The position numbers and the translations under genes are program-made. DNA of 33,407 nucleotides, taken from a virus. The DNA lies in IMG/VR virus record IMGVR_UViG_3300007516_000072, positions 1-33,407 of that record, one strand, 5' to 3'. Numbering within the stretch: the stretch's first letter is position 1; each line of letters starts with the position of its first letter. Of the stretch, positions 8,201 to 16,080 are shown one piece after another. The notes under the pieces were generated by a model. That model saw only the letters and a list, made by a program, of their open reading frames with translations. It did no database searches and was not told where the DNA came from.

Positions 8201-10428
8201 AACACTTCAAAAGTAAGCACGACGAATCACTTAACCTCCCAAATCTTGGTGGAGAAGAGCATATTCCTCCGAGGCGAGAAAAAGAAATCAAGCCTCCCGC
8301 CACTTTAAAGCCAGGGGTGGAATGGGATGGTGATGAAGTTATTGTCACATCAGAGGTCTACAACGAGCCTGTAAAGGACTGGGATGAGCTCCTAAACGAA
8401 CTAGGGTACGATTCAGACCTTTATGAAATTGTTGAGCCAGTTAAAGTATCTTGCTGGGATGCTCCTGCCGGTGAAGGCTCGACTAAGAGGCTTTACTCTT
8501 ACAAGGCCGGGATCAGGGCTAAGCGTTTCACTCAGTATCGTGATGACGATTATAGCGATCTTGTTACGCTAATTAGAAAGCATCGCCCACTTTCGGATAG
8601 GCTTCTTGATGGGGACGCAACTTTTGTTGTCTGCCTATCAGACTGGCAATTAGGCAAGGCTCTAAGGGATGATACCCCAATTCTCACCACTAAGGGCTGG
8701 AAGCCTCACGGCGAATTGGGCATTGGAGACTACGTATACTCCCCAAACGGAGCCCCCGTTGCGGTTGTTGGGAATACCGGGTCATCCGTTCAGGATATCT
8801 ACAAGGTAACGTGGGATGACGGGGAAGAGATCGAGGCGACTGCTAACCACCAATGGGACGGTTATAGGCGCTTCAATCGAAAAGGAAAGTACGATCGTTA
8901 TGAGGTATCTATGACGACAAGGGAACTTTTCGAGATTAATAAATTCGGCACAAATGCAAGTTACGCAAGACCATTCCATATAAAAAACACTAGCCCACTA
9001 GAGGTAAGCCCTCAGGAGCTCCCCGTCGATCCATATCTATTCGGGGCATGGTTGGGTGACGGAAGTAGCTACAGCGGAAGAATAACTTCTGCAGGAAGCG
9101 ATTCAAGCTACTGGCTTAATCTATTTGATTGCCACACTGTAAAAAATGGAGCAAACAGAGGAGAGATGGTAGAGATTCGAATTGACGGACTCACGTCCAA
9201 ACTCAACAAGATGGGAGTCTTGGGCAGCAAGTCCATCCCAAAAGAATACTTAGATGGGTCTATTGACCAGCGTTTGAGTTTGGTGCAGGGTCTTATGGAC
9301 ACAGATGGTTATTGTAGTGAAGATGGTTCGGCTGAGTTTTGTCAAGTGAACAATAACATTGCCGATGGTATGGAATTTCTGCTGAATTCACTCGGTATGA
9401 AAGTAAAGAGGAGGGTGAAGCAAACTACGCATCAGCCAGCCAACATATTGCAGTTTACTCCTAACAGAGAACTTCCTTGGCAGCGCGTATTTAGAATGCA
9501 GAGAAAACTGGACAGGTTGCGCTATGGTGAAGGCCAGTGGACTTATTCCTATATTCGCAATGTCGAGAAGATGGAAAGGGCCAGCGCCCAATGCATCACA
9601 GTCGAAGGCGGGCTGTATCTCGCAGGGGTGAGTCTGAAGGCTACCCACAACTCCGATGGGGACGGCACAGAGGGAACAATTAAGAGAATTTTGGTTATGA
9701 TTGATGAAGTGACTGATCGCATTCGCGAACTTCGAAAGTCTGGCCGGAAGATGAAAACTTTAGTCGTTGCCGGGATTGGGGACATGGTGGAAAACTGCGC
9801 TGGTCATTATGCTTCGCAAACTTTCACGGTGGAACTTAATCGCCGCCAACAGATCCGTGTTCTTCGTCGCCTGTTGACTAAGGCTATCACTACTTGGTCT
9901 AAGTTGTTTAGTGAAGTGATTGTCATCGCTGTGCCAGGAAATCATGGTGAAAATCGCAATGCCGCAGGCAAGGCGTTCACGACTCGTGGAGACAATGATG
10001 ACGTTTCTGTTTTCGAGATGGTTGCTGAAATATTGTCAGCAAATCCCGATGCTTACGGCCACGTTCGTTTTATTTTGCCGGAAGACGAAATTTCCATCAC
10101 TATCGAAGTGAGTGGATTCATTCTCGGCTTTGCTCACGGACACGTTACGAGTAGCGGCGCAGATCCCCAAAAGAAGATCAAGGAGTGGTGGAAGAATCAG
10201 AAGTTCACCAATAATCCCATTGGCGACGCAAATATTCTCATTACTGGCCATTATCACCACTTTTCCGTCATCGAGCATGATAATGACAAGATTCACATGC
10301 AGTGTCCAGCGATGGATGGCGGATCAGAGTGGTTCAACGACCTTACTGGTGTAGACTCTAGACCGGGCACTCTGACGTTTCTCCTTGACTCGTCGGACAA
10401 GCCTTATCGTGATTTAGAAATTATTTAA
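8197..10428 (+). CDS. calcineurin-like metallophosphoesterase interrupted by an intein
   Basis: The precursor has 743 residues. Removing the intein (residues 155-485) leaves a 412-residue metallophosphoesterase. All motifs of this two-metal phosphatase/nuclease superfamily are present in the exteins: D149 in LSDWQLGK, D529 in GIGDMVEN, GNHGE at 581-585, the GFAHGHV segment, and GHYHHF around residues 684-689 with H685, H687 and H688. The spliced junction reads LGK-SDGDGTEG. The intein therefore splits the first metal-binding region, and the precursor should be inactive until splicing. Many actinophages encode such an enzyme near the lysis or tail genes. The substrate is unknown; nuclease or phosphodiesterase activity are the main options. 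The start is TTG at 8197 with GGAG upstream. The next gene is a holin-like protein 20 bases downstream. Confidence 0.9.
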   Translation: MKHFKSKHDESLNLPNLGGEEHIPPRREKEIKPPATLKPGVEWDGDEVIVTSEVYNEPVKDWDELLNELGYDSDLYEIVEPVKVSCWDAPAGEGSTKRLYSYKAGIRAKRFTQYRDDDYSDLVTLIRKHRPLSDRLLDGDATFVVCLSDWQLGKALRDDTPILTTKGWKPHGELGIGDYVYSPNGAPVAVVGNTGSSVQDIYKVTWDDGEEIEATANHQWDGYRRFNRKGKYDRYEVSMTTRELFEINKFGTNASYARPFHIKNTSPLEVSPQELPVDPYLFGAWLGDGSSYSGRITSAGSDSSYWLNLFDCHTVKNGANRGEMVEIRIDGLTSKLNKMGVLGSKSIPKEYLDGSIDQRLSLVQGLMDTDGYCSEDGSAEFCQVNNNIADGMEFLLNSLGMKVKRRVKQTTHQPANILQFTPNRELPWQRVFRMQRKLDRLRYGEGQWTYSYIRNVEKMERASAQCITVEGGLYLAGVSLKATHNSDGDGTEGTIKRILVMIDEVTDRIRELRKSGRKMKTLVVAGIGDMVENCAGHYASQTFTVELNRRQQIRVLRRLLTKAITTWSKLFSEVIVIAVPGNHGENRNAAGKAFTTRGDNDDVSVFEMVAEILSANPDAYGHVRFILPEDEISITIEVSGFILGFAHGHVTSSGADPQKKIKEWWKNQKFTNNPIGDANILITGHYHHFSVIEHDNDKIHMQCPAMDGGSEWFNDLTGVDSRPGTLTFLLDSSDKPYRDLEII
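8659..9651 (+). mobile_element. class 3-type intein in metallophosphoesterase, with LAGLIDADG endonuclease
   Basis: 331 residues (155-485 of the precursor), from A155 just after LGK to N485 before S486. Block A is ALRDDTPILTTKGW: the first residue is Ala, so there is no N-terminal nucleophile. The Trp-Cys-Thr signature of class 3 inteins is visible: W220 in block B (ATANHQW), C466 in block F (AQCITVEGG), and T483 before H484-N485 in block G (KATHN). In class 3 inteins the block F Cys begins splicing. The central part has both endonuclease helices (LFGAWLGDGS and LVQGLMDTDG) with both acidic residues kept, so homing activity looks intact. The flanking extein joins cleanly when it is removed. 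Confidence 0.88.
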
Positions 10429-10430
10429 AA

Positions 10431-10440
10431 AAGGGAGGTG
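10431..10440 (+). promoter_or_regulatory. strong ribosome binding site of holin-like gene
   Basis: AAGGGAGGTG is close to a perfect complement of the 16S rRNA 3' end and lies eight bases ahead of the ATG at 10449. It is the strongest Shine-Dalgarno sequence noticed in the window, consistent with high expression of the small membrane protein. Confidence 0.7.
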
Positions 10441-10448
10441 AAAAAATT

Positions 10449-10751
10449 ATGGATAACATTACTATTGCAGCATTGGCAGGTATTTTCGTCCCCATCTTGA
10501 TTTCTTTCTTGAAGAATAAAAGTTGGAGTTCGAAGGTGAAGCAGGCTGTCGCTGTGGTTGTGTCTGGCGTTGTTGCTGTAGGCATCACCGCAATTGATAA
10601 CGGTGTAGACCTTTCGGATTGGCAAACTATCGCAACTAACATTGCGGTTGTTTTTTCTGTCGCTCAGGTGTCCTACCAACAGTATTTTGGAGGAACCGCA
10701 CTTAATGCGAAACTCGAGAATACCGGAATCGGCCGCGTAAGCGCGGGCTGA
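10449..10751 (+). CDS. holin-like small membrane protein
   Basis: 100 residues with an exceptionally strong ribosome site. There are hydrophobic stretches at residues 5-21 (TIAALAGIFVPILISFL), 32-49 (QAVAVVVSGVVAVGITAI) and a weaker one at 60-77 (TIATNIAVVFSVAQVS). A short basic loop (KNKSWSSKVK) lies between the first two. Size, two to three membrane segments and position after the virion genes and ahead of a strong terminator fit a phage holin, which permeabilises the cell membrane at lysis. No endolysin gene was recognised next to it in this window, which weakens the call. Another small inner-membrane phage protein is the alternative. Confidence 0.6.
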   Translation: MDNITIAALAGIFVPILISFLKNKSWSSKVKQAVAVVVSGVVAVGITAIDNGVDLSDWQTIATNIAVVFSVAQVSYQQYFGGTALNAKLENTGIGRVSAG

Positions 10752-10756
10752 ACTGT

Positions 10757-10800
10757 GGCCGGGGTGGAGGAAGCGTAAATTTCCTCCACCCCGGCCGCTT
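10757..10800 (+). terminator. rho-independent terminator after the holin-like gene
   Basis: A perfect 16-bp inverted repeat (10757-10772 with 10781-10796, GC-rich, GGCCGGGGTGG... arm) encloses an 8-base loop and is followed by GCTTTTAC. It begins 5 bases after the holin-like stop codon. It closes the late gene block and is the strongest terminator in the window. Confidence 0.9.
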
Positions 10801-10821
10801 TTACAATAAGGATATAAATAC

Positions 10822-11256
10822 ATGATTACTATTGAGCGTTTTGAGAGAAAGGTTGATAAGGCTGGTGACTGCTGGCTGTGGATCGCATATATTCGCAGAG
10901 ACGGGTACGGGTATTTCTGGGTTGACGGGAAGATGGTATATTCCCACCGTTTTGCTTATGAGCATTACGTCGGGCCAATTCCGGCAGGCTTACAACTAGA
11001 CCATCTGTGCCGGGTGAGGAATTGCGTGCGTCCAAGCCACTTGGAGCCTGTAACTCAACAGGAAAACGTAAGACGCGGTGAGGTAGGGAAGGCGAGTGGC
11101 GCTCTACAACTGGCAAAAACCCATTGCCCACATGGTCACCCCTATGACGAAATCAACACGTATTACTGTCCAAACGGAAGGCGCCAATGCCGAACCTGCC
11201 ATGCCGAACGTGAGCGCCAACGGCAAGCAAAGAGCCGGAAGAAGGCAGTTGCGTGA
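10822..11256 (+). CDS. HNH homing endonuclease (paralog of the one at 27241)
   Basis: 144 residues. The N-terminal half has CWLWIAYIRRDGYGYFWVDG and SHRFAYEHYVGPIP, then the HNH core LQLDHLCRVRNCVRPSHLEP with the Asp-His, the Asn and the final His in place. The C-terminal half has KTHCPHGHPYDEINTYYCPN and CRTCHAERERQRQ, a Cys/His pattern that probably holds a structural zinc. This is a common free-standing HNH type in actinophages. The ATG at 10822 has AAGGAT upstream (10807-10812). It starts a new transcription block just after a terminator. Its stop overlaps the GTG of a small zinc-ribbon protein. It closely resembles the HNH protein at 27241-27714 across its whole length. Confidence 0.9.
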   Translation: MITIERFERKVDKAGDCWLWIAYIRRDGYGYFWVDGKMVYSHRFAYEHYVGPIPAGLQLDHLCRVRNCVRPSHLEPVTQQENVRRGEVGKASGALQLAKTHCPHGHPYDEINTYYCPNGRRQCRTCHAERERQRQAKSRKKAVA

Positions 11257-11432
11257 TAAATTGTAGAAATTGCGGTGGAGCGATATACGAGGAAGAGAGC
11301 TATTATGATCTTTACTACGAGAGAACTATCCAATTGGGTTGCCGTCAGTGTTCCAAGAAGGTTCAAGTTAACGAAAAGGACTGGAATGATTTCAAAGATA
11401 AACTAGCGAAAGCAAAAAAGCGTGCTAGGTGA
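11253..11432 (+). CDS. small zinc-ribbon protein
   Basis: 59 residues read from GTG at 11253, which overlaps the HNH stop. Two Cys pairs, CRNC near the N-terminus and CRQC about 25 residues later, form a zinc-ribbon-like module, followed by a basic, lysine-rich helix (KLAKAKKRAR). The stop at 11430-11432 overlaps the GTG start of the MerR-like gene by 11 bases, keeping the chain of overlapping genes. Small zinc ribbons of this type often bind nucleic acid or protein partners, but no specific function can be given. Confidence 0.55.
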   Translation: MINCRNCGGAIYEEESYYDLYYERTIQLGCRQCSKKVQVNEKDWNDFKDKLAKAKKRAR

Positions 11433-11868
11433 ACTAAACTTTTCTCAAATAAAAAAAGGCCAACTATACTTCTTGCCAAGCGCAAGCGTGGTGAGAGTTG
11501 TGAGGGTCGATAGATTCAATCAAGTGTTTCTTCTTCGCAACTATCTTTCTCACACTAATGAGTCAATTGATTTCGATTCAGCCCCGAAGGTCTTGAAACG
11601 GGCTTTTACCATTTCGGACGTTTCGAGGGTGGTTAGAAGAAAAGTTTCCACTATACGGAAGTACGAAAATGACGGGCTTCTGGCTTCCCCGAGGAAAATT
11701 CTCCTAAAGGAGAATGGAGTCCAGCATTGTCGTGTATACTCTGATAGGGATGTGGAGGACGTTATAGAGTTCTTCAGAAGGCGTAAACCTGTCGGACGGC
11801 CAGCTTTACGTGGTATAATGATGAGAACCGAGAAACCGCTCAGGTCTCAAGATTTAAGGAATAGGTAG
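11422..11868 (+). CDS. MerR-like helix-turn-helix DNA-binding protein
   Basis: 148 residues from a GTG start. Residues 62-90 (FTISDVSRVVRRKVSTIRKY, then ENDGLLASP) match the winged helix-turn-helix of MerR and excisionase-type proteins: 'sisdvAr..gvs..TiRkYe..GLl.sP'. CRVYSDRDVEDVIEFFRRR follows, the usual second half of the domain. The N-terminal 55 residues look like a small beta-rich domain of unknown role. The C-terminus is basic. No Cys-rich effector-binding domain is present, so metal or redox sensing is unlikely. It is probably a transcription regulator or architectural DNA-binding protein for the early region. The next gene's promoter element lies in its 3' end. Confidence 0.7.
   Translation: MLGELNFSQIKKGQLYFLPSASVVRVVRVDRFNQVFLLRNYLSHTNESIDFDSAPKVLKRAFTISDVSRVVRRKVSTIRKYENDGLLASPRKILLKENGVQHCRVYSDRDVEDVIEFFRRRKPVGRPALRGIMMRTEKPLRSQDLRNR
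11811..11819 (+). promoter_or_regulatory. extended -10 promoter element (TGG-TATAAT)
   Basis: TGGTATAAT lies within the last 60 bases of the MerR-like gene, 54 bases ahead of the ATG at 11874. There is no -35 at standard spacing. It could drive the WhiB-helicase-primase genes. The predicted start is near 11826. Confidence 0.45.
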
Positions 11869-11873
11869 ATAAA

Positions 11874-12101
11874 ATGGCTAATTTAATTCCAGAAACAGAT
11901 GACACTAACACGATTTGGTGTTCTGTTGGCATCACAAAGAACTTGGGCAATTATGAGTCTCTCCGTATCGACGCTGGAGCAAAATCCACTGTCGAAGATG
12001 GAACCTCCAAGGATGAAGCTTGGAAGTCGCTTTGGGCTGATGTTCAAGCACAAATTGAAGAGCAGATCCTTGAGGCTGATCGCGGCTTATCCGAATCCTG
12101 A
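11874..12101 (+). CDS. conserved-looking small phage protein, function unknown
   Basis: 75 residues. The segment NTIWCSVGITKNLGNYESLR resembles small proteins seen in actinophage replication regions, in which a core 'vsvgvTkNLGNYEslrvdaG' is recalled as recurrent. That similarity is from memory and unverified. The remainder is acidic and helical (DEAWKSLWADVQAQIEEQIL). The stop overlaps the ATG of the WhiB-like gene by one base. No catalytic motif is visible. Confidence 0.6.
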   Translation: MANLIPETDDTNTIWCSVGITKNLGNYESLRIDAGAKSTVEDGTSKDEAWKSLWADVQAQIEEQILEADRGLSES

Positions 12102-12412
12102 TGTCCCAGAATTTGAAGAGTGTCCATTGGACAAAGGATGCCTTATGCAAGTTTGACAAGAAGTTTCTTTCTTTTCAAATAGATGAGGTCAATGAGGCTA
12201 AGTCAATCTGCAAGGACTGTACGGTCAAGATTCCTTGCATCATAGCGAATCAGGATGTCGATGGAACTTTTACGTCGGCGGGCCTATCGAAGTACGATAG
12301 GCTTATGATGCAATGGAAGAGGGTGTCAACCCAAGATGAAAGCAACTTTGGAGATAGTGATCTCTACGTTTCAGAAATTGTGCGACGAGAACGGAAAACT
12401 ATTTCTCTCTGA
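12101..12412 (+). CDS. WhiB-like iron-sulfur transcription factor
   Basis: 103 residues. Four Cys fit the WhiB signature: C16, then C37-x2-C40-x5-C46 (ICKDCTVKIPC). In this family they hold a [4Fe-4S] cluster. Residues 54-67 (DGTFTSAGLSKYDR) occupy the place of the usual G[V/I]WGG turn but keep little of it; 'DG.f.ag.s..dR' is still recognisable. A basic tail (RRERK) ends the protein. Host WhiB proteins bind the sigma factor and act at promoters in response to redox or NO. Phage versions can compete with or redirect host WhiB proteins. WhiB-like genes are specific to actinobacteria and their phages, making this the best host clue in the window. The 3' end overlaps the next gene by 77 bases. 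Confidence 0.8.
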   Translation: MSQNLKSVHWTKDALCKFDKKFLSFQIDEVNEAKSICKDCTVKIPCIIANQDVDGTFTSAGLSKYDRLMMQWKRVSTQDESNFGDSDLYVSEIVRRERKTISL

Positions 12413-12659
12413 ACCTCGACAAGAAGAGTTGATCAAAAGTCTTCTTTCGTATTACAATACATACTATAGCGAAGATATCCTTCGAGAGTGTATAGTTGAG
12501 TTCATCAAGACTGCCGATGATCCGATTCTCGTTTATGATTTCGCTATTGAAAGTTCCAAGGTGAGGGATAAGGTAGTCGAAAGACAAAAGTCTAGAAATG
12601 ATTTCGACAAACTCGTAAAGGAAACAGAAGAAAGGATGAGGAATTTCGATGAACTATGA
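12336..12659 (+). CDS. unknown helical protein upstream of the helicase
   Basis: 107 residues, charged and mostly helical, with no Cys pairs or known motif (SEPRQEELIKSLLSYYNTYY, then DILRECIVEFIKTADDP). It overlaps the WhiB-like gene by 77 bases in another frame and the helicase start by 11 bases. The long 5' overlap means that the true start could be slightly downstream, although ATG at 12336 is the only ATG near the 5' end. A protein encoded just before a phage DnaB is often a helicase loader or primosome partner; this is inference from position only. Confidence 0.5.
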   Translation: MKATLEIVISTFQKLCDENGKLFLSEPRQEELIKSLLSYYNTYYSEDILRECIVEFIKTADDPILVYDFAIESSKVRDKVVERQKSRNDFDKLVKETEERMRNFDEL

Positions 12660-14886
12660 GTTGAATCTCATCAACAGCATTGTGAGTACGGGAGATATTG
12701 AGTCATGTATCGATCAGGGGGTCGAACATGTTTTTGCTGAGTACGCTGACGTTTGGAGTTTCATTCTCCAGTTCAATAGCGAGTACGGTCAGATTCCTTC
12801 AAAAGATGTGATCAAAACTAATTTTAAGAGTTTTGAATTTTATAATGCCGACTCTCCTATCCAGTTTTATATTGATGATGCCAAGAGGCAGAGTCTTGGT
12901 CGTGGTGTGCGCACAACATTGTTTAAGGCTTCTGAGTCTTTGAAGGGCGGGGATGATCCCGCTAAGATTTTGACTTTGATCCAAAGCGATTCAGCTAAAC
13001 TCATGCGAGATTCGGGGAGATTGAAGGATTCTAATATTGCTGACTATTCTGAGCGTGTTGAGATCCTCAGGGATCGTATTGAGAATCCTGATAATAAGAT
13101 TGTTGGCGTTCCTAGCGGCATTAAGGTTATCGACGTTCACTTTGGGGGCTTTCAACCTGGGGATTTCGTTGTGGTTATTGGGTGGACAGGAACGGGAAAA
13201 ATGGTTACGCCTGCCACACCGATCCCCACTCCTGACGGGTGGCGTAAGGCTGGAGATATCAGTCCGGGCGATAAGATATTTGGTCGTTCTGGTGCCCCAA
13301 TTACGGTAACCCACATTTGGCCTTGGAGTGATCTGAGCATGTATAAGATCGTATTCAATGACGGAAGTGAGATTGAGGTAGGAGAGGATCATATTTGGAC
13401 TCTCCTTTCTGCAAATAATCGTTATAGGGGCTTGTCGGAGAATTTCATAAACAAGACAACCGGAGAGCTGTTTAGCGAGGGGGTCCGTTTTGGAGCTAGG
13501 AATACTGGGAACTCCAAGTCTCAGTATAAGTATTACCTTCCAGCTACTGGCCCTGTTGAGTATCCGAAGGTGGATCTTCCGATAGATCCTTATACCCTTG
13601 GAGCACTATTGGGCGACGGATATCTCTCAAGAAGAAGGGTAGAGCTTTCCGGCAATGATAACTTTATCCAAGATAAGGTTCAGGGGGCTAACCCTCATAA
13701 AAAGTTTCGTTTCTATACCAAGACTGATAATCACTGCGCCTGTACCAATTACGGAGTTTCCTTCAGGGAGGATCTGACATCGCTTGGGTTAATCAATCAT
13801 AAGTCGAGGGATAAATTCATTCCAGATTCATACCTCATTTCCGATATAGATAGTCGGAAGGCGCTTCTTGCTGGTCTGTTGGATACTGACGGCAGCGCTA
13901 CACCTAGAGAAAGAGCAAAATACTCATCGTACTCGGCCAAGTTGGCCGAAGGCGTCAAGGAATTGGTATTGTCACTTGGCGGCGTCGCTTCGGTAAAAGG
14001 GAATGTCAGAGGAGATGGTACCGAGTACACTGTTAGTGTATGGACCCCATTCAATCCGTTCACTCTCCCCCGGAAGGTGGAACTTTATTCCCCGACGTAT
14101 GAGTGGTTTAGGGCAATTGAAAGCATTGAAAGAATAGACGACGGGGACGGAGTCTGCTTCACCGTAGACGCCCCTGATCATCTGTATATGGCCGGAGATT
14201 ACATTGTCACTCACAACTCCTCGCTTACTCGCCTCATGGCGGCTAACGCTTGGCGTGCTGGGCATGTTCCTCTAATTATTTCTTTGGAGATGGATCGGAT
14301 TCAGGAAGAGTTCCGTATGGACACTATTTTGAATGCGGGAAGAGTGTTTACTAACACTCAACTCACTAACGGTAAAGGCTTGGACTTAGATGAGTATACG
14401 GGCTGGGCTGAGGATATGTTCGACGGGAAGCATCCCATGCATCTTGTGACTTCTGACGGGATAGAGACAGCAGATCAACATTTTGTTCAGTCTAAAATTG
14501 AGCAGTATAAGCCAGATCTTGTCATTCTCGATTACCACACTCTGTTCGATGATTCGAGCGGGGGAAGGTCGGAGACTGAGCGTGCTAAGAATCTTTCTAA
14601 GGCGTTCAAGCGTATGGCTGTGCGCAATCGTGTTCCCATCATTGACGTTTCAGGTGTTACGATGGACGACGGTCACGATGAGCGTCCTCCAGAACTCAAT
14701 GAGATTGCTTGGTCTAAGCAACTTTCGTATGATGCCGACATGGTGTTGAGTTTGCATCGCCCAGAGGGTAGTGATATTTTTCAAGTTGTAACTAAAAAGA
14801 CAAGGCGTTGCGCTCCATTTGCGTTTTATTTAAGATGGAACCTAGACTCAGGAGAGTGGAGAGAGATATATGAATACCAAATTTAA
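12649..14886 (+). CDS. dnaB: DnaB-like replicative helicase interrupted by an intein
   Basis: The precursor has 745 residues; without the intein (185-523) it has 406. The N-terminal domain (about 1-140) is a small helical primase-interacting region. The C-terminal RecA-like ATPase begins around GVPSGIKVIDVHFGGFQPGD, as in DnaB and gp4-type helicases. Walker A is GWTGTGK-SSL, split after K184 by the intein. Walker B is DLVILDYHTLF, and a late SGVT/WSKQLSYDADMVLSLHRP segment matches the DnaB C-terminal motifs. The enzyme unwinds the fork as a hexamer. Splitting the ATP loop makes the precursor inactive. It overlaps the next small gene (ATG at 14870) by 17 bases and lies just ahead of the primase. 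Confidence 0.93.
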   Translation: MNYELNLINSIVSTGDIESCIDQGVEHVFAEYADVWSFILQFNSEYGQIPSKDVIKTNFKSFEFYNADSPIQFYIDDAKRQSLGRGVRTTLFKASESLKGGDDPAKILTLIQSDSAKLMRDSGRLKDSNIADYSERVEILRDRIENPDNKIVGVPSGIKVIDVHFGGFQPGDFVVVIGWTGTGKMVTPATPIPTPDGWRKAGDISPGDKIFGRSGAPITVTHIWPWSDLSMYKIVFNDGSEIEVGEDHIWTLLSANNRYRGLSENFINKTTGELFSEGVRFGARNTGNSKSQYKYYLPATGPVEYPKVDLPIDPYTLGALLGDGYLSRRRVELSGNDNFIQDKVQGANPHKKFRFYTKTDNHCACTNYGVSFREDLTSLGLINHKSRDKFIPDSYLISDIDSRKALLAGLLDTDGSATPRERAKYSSYSAKLAEGVKELVLSLGGVASVKGNVRGDGTEYTVSVWTPFNPFTLPRKVELYSPTYEWFRAIESIERIDDGDGVCFTVDAPDHLYMAGDYIVTHNSSLTRLMAANAWRAGHVPLIISLEMDRIQEEFRMDTILNAGRVFTNTQLTNGKGLDLDEYTGWAEDMFDGKHPMHLVTSDGIETADQHFVQSKIEQYKPDLVILDYHTLFDDSSGGRSETERAKNLSKAFKRMAVRNRVPIIDVSGVTMDDGHDERPPELNEIAWSKQLSYDADMVLSLHRPEGSDIFQVVTKKTRRCAPFAFYLRWNLDSGEWREIYEYQI
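13201..14217 (+). mobile_element. class 3-type intein in DnaB Walker A, with LAGLIDADG endonuclease
   Basis: 339 residues (185-523). It begins MVTPATPIPTPDGW directly after GTGK and ends DYIVTHN before S524, restoring GTGKSS. The first residue is Met, so no standard nucleophile is present. The class 3 signature is W250 (EDHIW), C503 (GVCFTV) and T521 before H522-N523. The endonuclease motifs TLGALLGDGY and ALLAGLLDTDGS keep both acidic residues. Phage DnaB class 3 inteins at this ATP-loop site are known, with mycobacteriophage Bethlehem as the type example, so the site is shared with that family. The C-terminal part (NPFTLPRK) resembles that of the RecA intein in this same genome. Confidence 0.93.
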
Positions 14887-15085
14887 CAACAATAAGCGCG
14901 GAGGCCGACGCCCAGTTTATACCATTAGAGGCACAACATTGGATGAGGAAACTATTATCCGCCAACGATCTTATATCGAAGATTATGTCCGTGAAAATTC
15001 TGGAAAGAAGTTTCGCAAGACATCGCTTTTCTGGAGCATCGACAAGGATGGAGTTTCAAGCTTCTCAATTGAGTTTTATGGTTGA
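14870..15085 (+). CDS. small basic protein of unknown function
   Basis: 71 residues, basic N-terminus (MNTKFNNNKRGGRRPVYTIR). The ATG overlaps the helicase stop region by 17 bases and is preceded by GGAGAG-type ribosome sites. The stop (TGA, 15083-15085) overlaps the primase start by 8 bases. No motif was recognised. Its place between helicase and primase suggests a replication accessory, but nothing in the sequence proves that. Confidence 0.5.
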   Translation: MNTKFNNNKRGGRRPVYTIRGTTLDEETIIRQRSYIEDYVRENSGKKFRKTSLFWSIDKDGVSSFSIEFYG

Positions 15086-16007
15086 TGTAACGAACTACCT
15101 AGAAGGGAAGGGCATTCAGATCATTAGAGATGACGGATCTGAACTTGCTTGCTATTGCCCTTTTCATCAAAATACCGACACCCCCGCATTTTTTGTGAAT
15201 AAGAATACGGGGCTTTGGATTTGCTTTAATCCAGCCTGTGGAAAGACTGGGTCGATTAAAGATTTGATGGAGTTTTTTGGGGATACTGGGAATTTTGTTA
15301 GAGAATATTCTATTGACGAAATTGAATTGAACCTCCTCCATGAAGATGAAGATGTTGAGGACACCTCTTGGGGGGATGTTCTTGAGGAGATAATGGTTGA
15401 TCTTTCTGAGGATTCTTATAAATTTCAATACCTTTTAGATCGTGGTTTTACTCTGGAAACATTAAGGTATTTCAATGTTGCTTATTCCGATTCGAAGAAC
15501 AGAATTGTTATTCCAGCAAGGGATTATAAACATTTAGTGATTGGATTCATTGGGAGAACGACATTGCCCGATGTTCAGCCAAAATATTTGTACTCGAAGG
15601 GGTTTCCGAGAAAGGACACTCTTTTCAACTTAAACAACGCTAAGAGATATGATTCGTGCATAGTGGTCGAAGGTAGCCTCGATGCCCTCAAGGTGCATCA
15701 GGCAGGGTTTCCCAATGTCGTTTCGACTTTGGGGGCCTCTGTAACTAAGGGCCAGATCGCTTTGATGGCAGATTACTTTGACAAGATAGTTATCTTTTCA
15801 GATAACGACGCTGCCGGGAACGCAATGAGAGATCTCATAGCGCGCGCCCTTTACAGCAAAGAGCTTTTCATTGTTGAATTTCCGGGAGATGACATAAAAG
15901 ATCCTGGAGATATGTCTGAGGAGCAAATTAGGTTTGCCGTCGAGAACGCTGTTGACTTTCTTAGTTGGAACTTCGGGGAAGAGTTTTTCCATAGCGTACC
16001 TGTTTAA
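15078..16007 (+). CDS. dnaG: DnaG-like primase (zinc and TOPRIM domains)
   Basis: 309 residues from ATG at 15078. An upstream ATG at 14943 would add 45 residues inside the previous gene that lack primase similarity, so I prefer 15078. The N-terminal zinc domain has CPFH and, 20 residues on, CFNPAC; the second pair has four rather than two residues between its Cys. The TOPRIM core is clear: E198 in VVEGSLDALKVHQAG, followed by STLGASVTKGQ and the metal-binding D242-N243-D244 in SDNDAAGNAM. It makes RNA primers at the fork together with the helicase encoded just upstream. No separate C-terminal helicase-binding domain is evident. The acidic stretch DEDVEDTSW lies between the zinc and catalytic parts. 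Confidence 0.88.
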   Translation: MVDVTNYLEGKGIQIIRDDGSELACYCPFHQNTDTPAFFVNKNTGLWICFNPACGKTGSIKDLMEFFGDTGNFVREYSIDEIELNLLHEDEDVEDTSWGDVLEEIMVDLSEDSYKFQYLLDRGFTLETLRYFNVAYSDSKNRIVIPARDYKHLVIGFIGRTTLPDVQPKYLYSKGFPRKDTLFNLNNAKRYDSCIVVEGSLDALKVHQAGFPNVVSTLGASVTKGQIALMADYFDKIVIFSDNDAAGNAMRDLIARALYSKELFIVEFPGDDIKDPGDMSEEQIRFAVENAVDFLSWNFGEEFFHSVPV

Positions 16008-16055
16008 CACTTTTTCAAAATTACCCCCTTGAATGGTTCGGGATGGAGGAAACAG

Positions 16056-16064
16056 TGGTATAAT
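16056..16064 (+). promoter_or_regulatory. extended -10 promoter element (TGG-TATAAT) of the SSB gene
   Basis: TGGTATAAT lies in the 129-base gap between primase and SSB genes, the longest gap in the window. TTGAAT at 16029-16034 is too far upstream (24-base spacer) for a normal -35. The predicted start near 16071 gives a leader of about 66 bases. A dedicated promoter fits a protein needed in large amounts. Confidence 0.6.
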
Positions 16065-16080
16065 GTCTATGACGCCAAAG

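Noticed and set aside
14943-15077. Upstream ATG for the primase
   Set aside because: The extra 45 residues lie inside the neighbouring gene in another frame and show no primase features. ATG at 15078 gives an 8-base overlap typical of this genome.
16029-16034. TTGAAT as -35 box for the SSB promoter
   Set aside because: The spacer to TATAAT is 24 bases, far longer than the usual 16-18. The extended -10 alone is the better reading.
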